7,585 bases of DNA from an uncultured Bacteroidales bacterium (lineage in GTDB: Bacteria > Bacteroidota > Bacteroidia > Bacteroidales > UBA932), in the NCBI GenBank assembly GCA_946405485.1, contig CAMJHJ010000116.1, forward strand, positions 1 to 7,585, read 5' to 3'. Under the pieces are notes generated by a model. That model was not told the origin of the DNA. It worked only from the letters and a program-made list of their open reading frames with translations, and did no database searches. A program made the position numbers and the translations under genes. Positions 1 through 6,615 of the stretch are shown one piece after another (positions within the stretch are counted from its first letter, which is position 1; the number at the start of each line of letters is the position of its first letter).

Positions 1-567
1 GAGCGTTGGAATAAGATTACCTCCGGCGGCCTCAGCGACAAAGACCGCCAGACCGTGGTCCGCAAGGAACCCTATATGCGCAACATCACGATCAAAAACG
101 TCTATGCCGAGGTCCCGCTGGACAAGCCGGACGCGGGTTACAACTACGAAGGCCCCATCGAGGACCTGCCCCGCAACATTTCGCCTTGCATTATCGCCGG
201 CATCCCCGGCTACAAGATCGAGAACGTGGTGATGGAGAACATCGAAATCGTCTATCCGGGCGGCGGCAATCCCCGTTATGCCTACCGTGGCACGACTCCC
301 GAGGACCTGGACGGCATCGATGAGATGATTTCCTGGTATCCGGAATTCTCCCAGTGGAAGGAGTTGCCCGCATGGGGCTTCTACCTGCGCCACGCGACCG
401 GTATCACGCTCCGCAATTTCACTTTCCATGCGCAGAAACCGGATTACCGGCCTGCCGTCGTCTGCGACGATGTGGATGGCTTGAAACTGGAAGGTGTCGT
501 CTATGACGAACCCGCTTCTTCCAGTAAGGCGCAGGTCGTCCTATACAAGTCATCTTATGCCGAATAA
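1..567 (+). CDS. GH28 (polygalacturonase-like) protein, C-terminal part only (5' end outside window)
   Basis: The reading frame is open from base 1, so this is the last 188 residues of a longer protein whose start lies upstream; it ends in tandem TAA TAA. It closely matches the C-terminal third of the complete GH28 gene at 1120-2577: shared blocks are RNITIKNVYAE (ENITIRNLYAE in the other), PGGGNP, YPEFSQWKELPAWGFY at visible residues 113-128, and DYRPAVV followed by DDV. These are late turns of the right-handed beta-helix; the catalytic aspartates of the family would sit upstream, out of view, so activity cannot be judged. GH28 enzymes hydrolyse galacturonan or rhamnogalacturonan backbones in pectin. 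It is the first gene seen of a tight operon, with 18 bp to the next start. Family assignment is firm through the paralogue; exact substrate is unknown. Confidence 0.88.
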   Translation, partial: ERWNKITSGGLSDKDRQTVVRKEPYMRNITIKNVYAEVPLDKPDAGYNYEGPIEDLPRNISPCIIAGIPGYKIENVVMENIEIVYPGGGNPRYAYRGTTPEDLDGIDEMISWYPEFSQWKELPAWGFYLRHATGITLRNFTFHAQKPDYRPAVVCDDVDGLKLEGVVYDEPASSSKAQVVLYKSSYAE

Positions 568-585
568 TAAAGAAACCCAGAGACC

Positions 586-1110
586 ATGAAGAAATATCTG
601 CTTTCCATCCTACTCGCTTTTACGACACTGCTATGCTTTGCCCAGACGGAGCAGAAGGCGACTGTCTGGGGCGTAAAGAGCGACGGAGTCACGGACAACA
701 CAGGCTCCATCCAGCGTGCCATCGACTATATCAGCGCCCATGGCGGCGGGACCCTGTATTTCTATGTGGGCCGCTATCTGACCGGCGCCATTGAACTCAA
801 GAGCAATGTTACGATCCACCTGGCGGAAGCTGCCGTCCTGGTGGGCTCGACCAATATCTATGATTACAAGGGCGCGCCTGCCTTGATTTGGGCTGACGGC
901 GCGGAAAATGTCACCGTGACCGGCAAGGGCGTGATCGAGGCCCGGGGCGTGGCCCTGAAAGCCAGCCTCGAAGCACAGCAGGCCAAGGGTTACCTGCCGG
1001 CCGATACGCCGCTCCCCACCGTGTACTCCTTCAAGAATTGCACGAATGCCGTAATGGGCAGCGAGATCAAGAAGTTGTCCGACACGGCCCGTTCCACCCG
1101 TTATAATTGA
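586..1110 (+). CDS. Short secreted protein equal to the N-terminal part of GH28 (no catalytic residues)
   Basis: This 174-residue product begins with a clear Sec signal peptide (KKY, then a hydrophobic stretch to LLCFA, likely cut before Q20). No lipobox is present, since Leu precedes Cys17. Residues about 26-118 match the start of the complete GH28 paralogue downstream: WGVKSDGVTDNTGSIQRAID, GGGTLYF, VGRYLTGAIELKSNVTI and VLVGSTN align almost without gaps, the profile of the pectate-lyase-3-like N-terminal beta-helix region. Similarity then fades (residues 119-174), and the protein stops before the region where the paralogue has its NND and DD catalytic motifs. The next gene starts 9 bp after the stop, so no missing 3' half lies behind a frameshift. 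It may be a genuine non-catalytic accessory protein or the remnant of a truncated GH28 copy. The intact signal peptide and clean operon spacing favour a translated gene; function is unknown. Confidence 0.75.
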   Translation: MKKYLLSILLAFTTLLCFAQTEQKATVWGVKSDGVTDNTGSIQRAIDYISAHGGGTLYFYVGRYLTGAIELKSNVTIHLAEAAVLVGSTNIYDYKGAPALIWADGAENVTVTGKGVIEARGVALKASLEAQQAKGYLPADTPLPTVYSFKNCTNAVMGSEIKKLSDTARSTRYN

Positions 1111-1119
1111 TTGCGCGCC

Positions 1120-2577
1120 ATGAGAAAGATATTGATTTCCCTTTTCTGCCTGACCGTCGCCCTTGCCGCATCGGCCAAGGACTATAATGCGTCCATGTTC
1201 GGCATCAAGTCCAACGGGACGACGCTCAACACTACCTCCATCCAGAAAGCGATCGACTTTATCAGTGAGGAAGGCGGCGGCAAACTGATCTTCAAGGTCG
1301 GCCGCTATCTGACGGGTACGATCGAACTGAAAAGCAATGTGACGATCGAGCTGGGAGAGGGTGCCGTGCTTGTGGGCTCCACCAATCCCTATGATTATTA
1401 CAAGAAGGGCGACGCATTCGGCCTGGTCATTTCCAATGAGGCTGAAAATATCGCCATCACCGGCTTGGGCGTCATCGACGGTCAGGGCCGGGAACTGGCT
1501 AACAATTTCCTGGGCCAGATCGCGGTCGGAGTGATCAAGGACCTTTTCACCTTGGGCCGCCCGCACGACCGTCCGCACCTGCTGTACCTCTGTAAGAGCA
1601 AGAATGTCACGCTCCAGGGCATCAACCTGCGCAATTCTTCTTGCTGGACCTGCACCACAGACCGGATCGAGAATCTGTTGATCGATGGCGTGACCCTGGA
1701 CAGCCGCGCGTTCTGGAACAATGACGGTTTCGATATCGTGGACTGCACGCATGCGGTGATCCAAAATTGTTTCGTCAATGCGACCGACGACGGCATCTGC
1801 CTGAAATCCCATCACAAGGATGTCTGCAACGACGATGTCATCGTGCGGCACAATACGATCACTTCGAGCGCCAGCGGCATCAAATTCGGTACTTTCGGTG
1901 TCGGAGGTTTCCGCAATATCCAGATTTTGGACAATGTCGTCTATGACACCTTCCGTTCTGCGATCACCATCCAGAGCGTGGATGGCGGTTTTGCCGAGAA
2001 TATCCTGGTGGACGGCCTGAAATCCTACAATACGGCCAACGCCATTTACCTGAATGTGGGTCAGCGCCGGGGTGACAAACCCAGCCGGATGGAGAATATT
2101 ACCATCCGCAATCTCTATGCGGAGATTCCGGTCGAAAAGCCGGACTATGGCGTGGATTACGAGGGACCGACCCTCGAAGACCAGCCGCGCAACGTCCTGC
2201 CTTGCGGTATCGTAGGTCTGGAGGGACAGCCGATCAAGAATGTGAAGATCGAGAACGTGGAGATTCATTTCCCGGGCGGAGGTGATCCTCTGTTCGCCAA
2301 GGTGGGGACCTATGAACTGGAGAAGGTTCCTGAGATGCCGAAGTCATATCCGGAGTTCTCCCAGTTCAAGGAGTTGCCCGCCTGGGGCTTCTATATCCGC
2401 CATGCGGAAGGAGTTCATTTCCAGAATGTTACACTGACGGCGGCTGAGAAGGATTATCGGCCTGCTATCGTGCTGGACGACGTCCATGTCGCATCGTTTA
2501 CGAACGTGAAGACGAGTGCCCCGAAACAGAAGGTGTCTATCTTCAAGGCGAAGAACTGTTCAGATATCAAGAAATAG
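1120..2577 (+). CDS. GH28 family glycoside hydrolase (polygalacturonase-like), complete
   Basis: The product is 485 residues from ATG 1120; a TTG at 1111 in the same frame would add three residues ahead of a perfect signal peptide (MRKILISLFCLTVALAASA), so ATG is preferred. After an N-terminal region (about 22-130) comes the parallel beta-helix. Catalytic motifs: N-N-D-G-F-D with Asp202, and A-T-D-D-G with Asp223 and Asp224. The 21 and 22 residue spacing equals that of Asp180, Asp201 and Asp202 in fungal polygalacturonase II. The usual GHG histidine is replaced by SSASGIKFGT (249-258), and the RIK motif is not evident near ITIQS. The C-terminal block YPEFSQFKELPAWGFYIRH spans 410-428. Predicted role: secreted hydrolysis of a pectic backbone (galacturonan, xylogalacturonan or rhamnogalacturonan; not resolvable here). 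The signal is SPI-type, so the product is periplasmic or exported. The 9-bp gaps on both sides indicate cotranscription. Confidence 0.93.
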   Translation: MRKILISLFCLTVALAASAKDYNASMFGIKSNGTTLNTTSIQKAIDFISEEGGGKLIFKVGRYLTGTIELKSNVTIELGEGAVLVGSTNPYDYYKKGDAFGLVISNEAENIAITGLGVIDGQGRELANNFLGQIAVGVIKDLFTLGRPHDRPHLLYLCKSKNVTLQGINLRNSSCWTCTTDRIENLLIDGVTLDSRAFWNNDGFDIVDCTHAVIQNCFVNATDDGICLKSHHKDVCNDDVIVRHNTITSSASGIKFGTFGVGGFRNIQILDNVVYDTFRSAITIQSVDGGFAENILVDGLKSYNTANAIYLNVGQRRGDKPSRMENITIRNLYAEIPVEKPDYGVDYEGPTLEDQPRNVLPCGIVGLEGQPIKNVKIENVEIHFPGGGDPLFAKVGTYELEKVPEMPKSYPEFSQFKELPAWGFYIRHAEGVHFQNVTLTAAEKDYRPAIVLDDVHVASFTNVKTSAPKQKVSIFKAKNCSDIKK

Positions 2578-2586
2578 CCTTTTCTT

Positions 2587-3981
2587 ATGAGAAGAGTCGT
2601 CTCCCTTTTGTCGGCCCTGGGAATCCTGGCGGCCTGCCATCCTGCTTTGAAACTGCAGGAGTATGTATCAAGCACGATGGAATCACCTTGGCAAGTCGGG
2701 GCTCCGATGCCGGCAACCGGTGACAGCGCACGCTGCATCGAGATCCGGCCGGACAGCGTCGGACAGACAATCCGTGGCTTCGGTGTCTCCTTCAGCGAAT
2801 TGAGCGCCCATTCCCTGGGGCAGTTGAGCGAGGCGGACCGTGCGGCCGTGCTGGACGAATTGTTCATCCCCGGACAGGGAGCCAACCTGATCTTCAACCG
2901 CACGCCGGTCGGGGCGAACGATTTCAGCCTGGACTGGTATTCCTATGACGAGGTGGACCGGGATTTCGGGATGGAGCAGTTCTCCGTCGCGCATGACGAG
3001 CAGTGGCTGATCCCGTTGATCCGGGAAGCACTGCGCCGCAATCCGGAGATGACCGTATGGGCCAGTCCCTGGTGCCCGCCGAGCTGGATGAAGTACAATC
3101 ACCACTACGCGATGCGTCCCGACAAGGTCAACGATCTGCCGGAGTCCGGACGGGGTTACGAAGGCCGGGATATGTTCATCCAGGAGGAAGAGTACTTTGA
3201 GGCGTATGCCTTGTATTTTGAGAAGTATATCCAGGCTTATCGGGAGCACGGGATCGAGATCGCGATGGTGATGCCGCAGAACGAGCCCAATTCAGACCAG
3301 AATTTCCCGAGCTGCTGCTGGACTTCTGCCGGCCTGGCACGCTTCATTTCGCATCTGGGCCCGCGGATGGAAAATCAGGGCGTTGATGTGTGGTTTGGTA
3401 CGTGCGAACGGCCCAAGGTGGCCCTGATCGACTCGGTACTCACGGATCCCATAGCTGGGAAATACATCAAGGGAGTAGGTTTCCAGTGGGCGGGACGTTC
3501 CGCGCTTCCGGTCGTACGGGAGAAGTATCCTGAGATGGGACTGATGATGACCGAGCAGGAGTGCGGCAACGGCCGTAACGACTGGAGCGGCGTCAGTCAC
3601 GCCTGGGGTTTGATGAAGCATTATCTCTCCAATGGGGTAAGTGCCTATGATTATTGGAATATGTCATTGCTGGAGAACGGATTGAGCCGTTGGGGCTGGC
3701 GTCAGAATTCCTTGGTGACAGTGGATCCGGAGCAGCATACTTTCCGCTTCACGATTGAGTTTTACCTGCTCAAGCACGTCAGCCATTATGTACAGCCGGG
3801 CGCGCAGTTGCTGCGGCTTCCTGCCGAGGCGGATGCCCTGGCATTCCGTAATCCTGACGGACGGATCGTGCTGGTGGCGTCTAATCCGGAAAAACAGCCT
3901 CTCGACCTTCTCGTGAAGTCGGGCAGGAAGGCTTGTTCGCTTTCCCTGCCACCCTGTTCCTTCAATACGCTGGTATTCTGA
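2587..3981 (+). CDS. GH30 family glycoside hydrolase, lipoprotein
   Basis: The 464-residue product starts with a lipoprotein signal ending in L-A-A-C (Cys17). The residues after Cys (HPALK) lack the acidic stretch that exports Bacteroidota lipoproteins to the cell surface, so a periplasm-facing position is inferred. The (beta/alpha)8 barrel spans roughly 55-390: IRGFGVSFSE (62-71), TVWASPWCPPSWMK (156-169), the acid/base motif MPQNEP with Glu233, and the nucleophile motif MTEQECG with Glu323, aligned to the F-A-S-E-A-C-V-G motif of human glucocerebrosidase. FRFTIEFYLLKHVSHYVQPG (385-404) leads into the C-terminal beta-sandwich that closes GH30 proteins. The family is retaining and includes beta-glucosidases, beta-1,6-glucanases, beta-xylosidases and beta-1,6-galactanases; the subfamily and substrate cannot be fixed here. 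It starts 9 bp after the GH28 gene and ends 2 bp before the GH3 gene, so it lies mid-operon. Confidence 0.92.
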   Translation: MRRVVSLLSALGILAACHPALKLQEYVSSTMESPWQVGAPMPATGDSARCIEIRPDSVGQTIRGFGVSFSELSAHSLGQLSEADRAAVLDELFIPGQGANLIFNRTPVGANDFSLDWYSYDEVDRDFGMEQFSVAHDEQWLIPLIREALRRNPEMTVWASPWCPPSWMKYNHHYAMRPDKVNDLPESGRGYEGRDMFIQEEEYFEAYALYFEKYIQAYREHGIEIAMVMPQNEPNSDQNFPSCCWTSAGLARFISHLGPRMENQGVDVWFGTCERPKVALIDSVLTDPIAGKYIKGVGFQWAGRSALPVVREKYPEMGLMMTEQECGNGRNDWSGVSHAWGLMKHYLSNGVSAYDYWNMSLLENGLSRWGWRQNSLVTVDPEQHTFRFTIEFYLLKHVSHYVQPGAQLLRLPAEADALAFRNPDGRIVLVASNPEKQPLDLLVKSGRKACSLSLPPCSFNTLVF

Positions 3982-3983
3982 TT

Positions 3984-6515
3984 ATGAGAAAGGTATTACC
4001 GATCGCTTGCCTTTTGGGCTTGCTGGCTGTGCCCGTCTTCGGGCAACGTCCTGTGTTTCAGGACGAGAGTGCTGCCGTGGAGCAGCGGGTAGAGGACCTG
4101 CTTCAACGCATGACGGTCGATGAAAAGATCGATCTGCTCCGGGCTACCTCTCCGGCCAACGAGCGGCTGGGTTTTCCGAAGTATTACCATGGCAATGAGG
4201 CCCTTCACGGCGTCGTCCGTCCCGGACGCTTTACCGTCTTCCCTCAGGCCGTCGGTCTGGCAGCGACCTGGGATACGGATCTGATCCTGCAGGTCTCTAC
4301 GGCCATTTCGGACGAGTCCCGGGCCCGCTGGAACGAGTTGGGCAGGGGTGCGCTCCAGACCAATCTGTATAGTGATCTGCTGACTTTCTGGTCTCCGACG
4401 GTCAACATGGCGCGTGATCCGCGCTGGGGAAGGACGCCCGAAACTTACGGCGAGGACCCCTTCCTGTCCGGAGAGATTGGGACGGCCTTCGTCCGGGGCC
4501 TGCAGGGGGACGATCCGAAATACCTGAAGGCGGTCTCGACACCCAAGCATTTCGCGGCGAACAATGAGGAGCACAACCGTTTCGAATGCAATGTCCACAT
4601 TTCGGAGAAGCAATTGCGCGAATACTATCTGCCTGCCTTTGAAGCTTGTATCCGGCGCGGGAAAGCCGCTTCCATCATGTCGGCCTACACCGCCATCAAT
4701 GACATTCCCAGTACTGCCAATCCCTGGCTGCTGACCAAGGTCTTGCGTGAGGACTGGGGCTTCGAAGGCTATGTAGTCTCGGACTGCGGTGGCCCCGGTT
4801 TCCTCATCAGCGGTCATCATTATGTGAAACTCCCTGCGATGGCGGCCGCCCTCTCTCTTCAGGCGGGCCTGGACCTCGAATGCGGTGATGATATCTTCAT
4901 TGAACCGCTGCGTGAGGCGTTCGCCAAGTGTCTGGTTTCCGAGGCAGATATCGACCGCGCGGCGCGCCATGTACTGACGGCACGGATGCGGCTGGGCTTT
5001 TTCGATCCGCCCGGTGCATGTCCCTACGACACGATCCCTCCGTCGGTGATCGGCTCTGAGGCACACCGTGCCCTGGCATTGCAGACAGCCCGCGAGGCGG
5101 TCGTCCTGCTCAAGAATGACCGCAAGATGCTGCCTCTCAGGAAAGGAAAGATCCGTTCGCTTGCCGTAGTCGGAATCAATGCCGGTACCTGTGAACTTGG
5201 GGATTACAGCGGAGTTCCCGCTTCAGCGCCGGTTTCCATCCTGGAAGGGATACGGACCCTGGCAGGGAAAGATATCCGGGTTGAATACGCCCCGTGGAAG
5301 TCGGCCGTGGACGGGATGGAGGTGATTGCACCCGAGTTTTTCCCCGAAGGTCTGAAAGCCGAGTATTATCAAGGCATTGGATTGGCCGGAGAACCGGCGG
5401 TACGGACAGATCCCTGGATCAATTACGAGCCTTCCAATCAGGCGCCGGATCCGTTCCTGCCTGATTCTCCTCAAAGCGTGCGCTGGACCGGTAAGCTCCG
5501 GCCTCCCGTTACCGGCGAATATGTGCTCAACCTCATTTCGGATGAAGGCGCCCGGTTGAAACTGGACGGTCGCCTGTTGTTTGATGACTGGCGGAGCCAC
5601 GCCGTGCGTTCCGATACCGTCTCCGTCTGGATGGAGGCGGGGCGTGATTATGCCGTGGAAGTGGAGTATTATGACAACCGGGATTATTCGCTCGCCCGCT
5701 TGTGCTGGCGCATGCCTGCCATGGGGAAGCAGGACCGGATGGCATTGTATGGAAAGGCAGGTGAACTGGCTCGCAGGTGCGATGCCGTGGTGGCTGTGAT
5801 GGGCATCAACAAAAGCATCGAGCGGGAGGGGAAAGACCGTGATGCGATCACTCTCCCGGCAGACCAGCAGGAGTTCCTGCAGGAGTTGTACCGGATTAAT
5901 CCGAATGTGGTGCTGGTTCTGGTCGCAGGAAGTCCGCTTTCCATCCTTTGGGAGGATAAGAATCTTCCGGCCATCGTGAATGCCTGGTATCCCGGTGAAC
6001 AGGGTGGCACGGCGGTCGCCGAGGTGTTGTTCGGCCGTTGCAATCCGGCCGGACGTCTTCCGCTGACCTGGTACAATTCGTTGGAGGATTTGCCTCCGTT
6101 TGATGACTACGACATCACGAAACGGACCTACAAGTATTTTGACGGGGATGTCCTGTATCCCTTCGGTTATGGTTTGAGTTATACCCAGTTCCGGTACTCG
6201 GATTTGCAGGTCGAGGATAGGGGAGAGACCGTCGAGGTGTCGTTCACGTTGAAGAATGTCGGCCGGATGGACGGTGACGAGGTTGCGCAGGTCTATGTGC
6301 AGTTGCCTGAATATGAGGGTATTGCGCCGCTGAAGGAGCTCCGCGGTTTCCGCCGGGTGCATCTGCGTCATGGCGAAAGCCGCCGGGTGACCGTTCCGCT
6401 TCGCCGGGAGGATTTGCGCTATTGGAGCGAGTCGCGGAAGGCGTTCGTCATCCCCGAGGGGCTTCCGACCGTAATGGTCGGCGCCTCTTCCTCCGACATC
6501 CGCTTGCAACGCTAG
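3984..6515 (+). CDS. GH3 family beta-glycosidase with inserted PA14 domain
   Basis: The product is 843 residues from ATG 3984, two bases after the GH30 stop; the frame is open further upstream, but MRKVLPIACLLGLLAVPVFG is a clean signal peptide, which fixes this start. Layout: GH3 N-terminal barrel (about 30-330) with DPRWGRTPETYGEDP, PKHF (Lys188-His189) and YVVSDCGG, where Asp267 is the predicted nucleophile; GH3 C-terminal alpha/beta domain from about 370; a PA14 domain at about 453-578 (GLKAEYY, SDEGARLKLDG, YAVEVEYYDNRD) splitting that domain; its continuation with SIEREGKDR, where Glu613 or Glu615 is the acid/base candidate; and a fibronectin-III-like C-terminal domain (about 750-820). 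Expected role: exo-acting, retaining removal of terminal beta-glucose or beta-xylose from oligosaccharides, probably in the periplasm. The exact sugar cannot be read from the sequence. It is the last gene of the operon, with a hairpin 10 bp past its TAG stop. Confidence 0.94.
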   Translation: MRKVLPIACLLGLLAVPVFGQRPVFQDESAAVEQRVEDLLQRMTVDEKIDLLRATSPANERLGFPKYYHGNEALHGVVRPGRFTVFPQAVGLAATWDTDLILQVSTAISDESRARWNELGRGALQTNLYSDLLTFWSPTVNMARDPRWGRTPETYGEDPFLSGEIGTAFVRGLQGDDPKYLKAVSTPKHFAANNEEHNRFECNVHISEKQLREYYLPAFEACIRRGKAASIMSAYTAINDIPSTANPWLLTKVLREDWGFEGYVVSDCGGPGFLISGHHYVKLPAMAAALSLQAGLDLECGDDIFIEPLREAFAKCLVSEADIDRAARHVLTARMRLGFFDPPGACPYDTIPPSVIGSEAHRALALQTAREAVVLLKNDRKMLPLRKGKIRSLAVVGINAGTCELGDYSGVPASAPVSILEGIRTLAGKDIRVEYAPWKSAVDGMEVIAPEFFPEGLKAEYYQGIGLAGEPAVRTDPWINYEPSNQAPDPFLPDSPQSVRWTGKLRPPVTGEYVLNLISDEGARLKLDGRLLFDDWRSHAVRSDTVSVWMEAGRDYAVEVEYYDNRDYSLARLCWRMPAMGKQDRMALYGKAGELARRCDAVVAVMGINKSIEREGKDRDAITLPADQQEFLQELYRINPNVVLVLVAGSPLSILWEDKNLPAIVNAWYPGEQGGTAVAEVLFGRCNPAGRLPLTWYNSLEDLPPFDDYDITKRTYKYFDGDVLYPFGYGLSYTQFRYSDLQVEDRGETVEVSFTLKNVGRMDGDEVAQVYVQLPEYEGIAPLKELRGFRRVHLRHGESRRVTVPLRREDLRYWSESRKAFVIPEGLPTVMVGASSSDIRLQR

Positions 6516-6525
6516 ACGTCAGATA

Positions 6526-6605
6526 AGCCGGTGCCTGTGCCATTCAGGGAGCATTCCCCCGAAGGGGTTAGATTCTCTGCTCCCTGAATGGCACAGGCAC
6601 CGGCT
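6526..6605. terminator. Perfect 28-bp inverted repeat between convergent genes; likely bidirectional terminator
   Basis: Arm 6526-6553 and arm 6578-6605 are exact reverse complements over all 28 bases (18 G/C pairs), separated by a 24-base loop. The loop itself contains a small hairpin, CCCC-GAA-GGGG at 6557-6567. The arms stand exactly 10 bp from the GH3 stop codon and 10 bp from the kinase stop codon. This symmetry suits a shared terminator for both genes. However, neither strand has a T-run after the stem (ATTAGTAGGC on plus, TTATCTGACG on minus), so it is not a textbook intrinsic terminator. It could instead stabilise mRNA 3' ends, or be a dispersed palindromic repeat. The structure is certain; the function is inferred. 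Confidence 0.7.
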
Positions 6606-6615
6606 ATTAGTAGGC

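Noticed and set aside
1050..1119. Frameshift or readthrough joining the short GH28-like gene to a missing C-terminal half
   Set aside because: The sequence after the stop at 1108-1110 goes straight into the signal peptide of the next GH28, so there is no hidden remainder in another frame.
631..2268. A 545-codon minus-strand open frame running across two GH28 genes
   Set aside because: Its codons are the exact reverse complements of the sense codons of both GH28 genes, so it stays open simply because the sense strand avoids TTA, CTA and TCA. The translation has no recognisable domain, while the sense strand has clear GH28 motifs and signal peptides.
3933..3983. Upstream start for the GH3 gene overlapping the end of GH30
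   Set aside because: It would add 17 residues ahead of a well-formed signal peptide and overlap GH30; ATG at 3984 gives a normal Sec signal.
3996..6509. Long minus-strand open frames (356 and 428 codons) opposite the GH3 gene
   Set aside because: Both are in the same codon register as the GH3 gene and have the same explanation as the other antisense frame; no domain or start context supports them.
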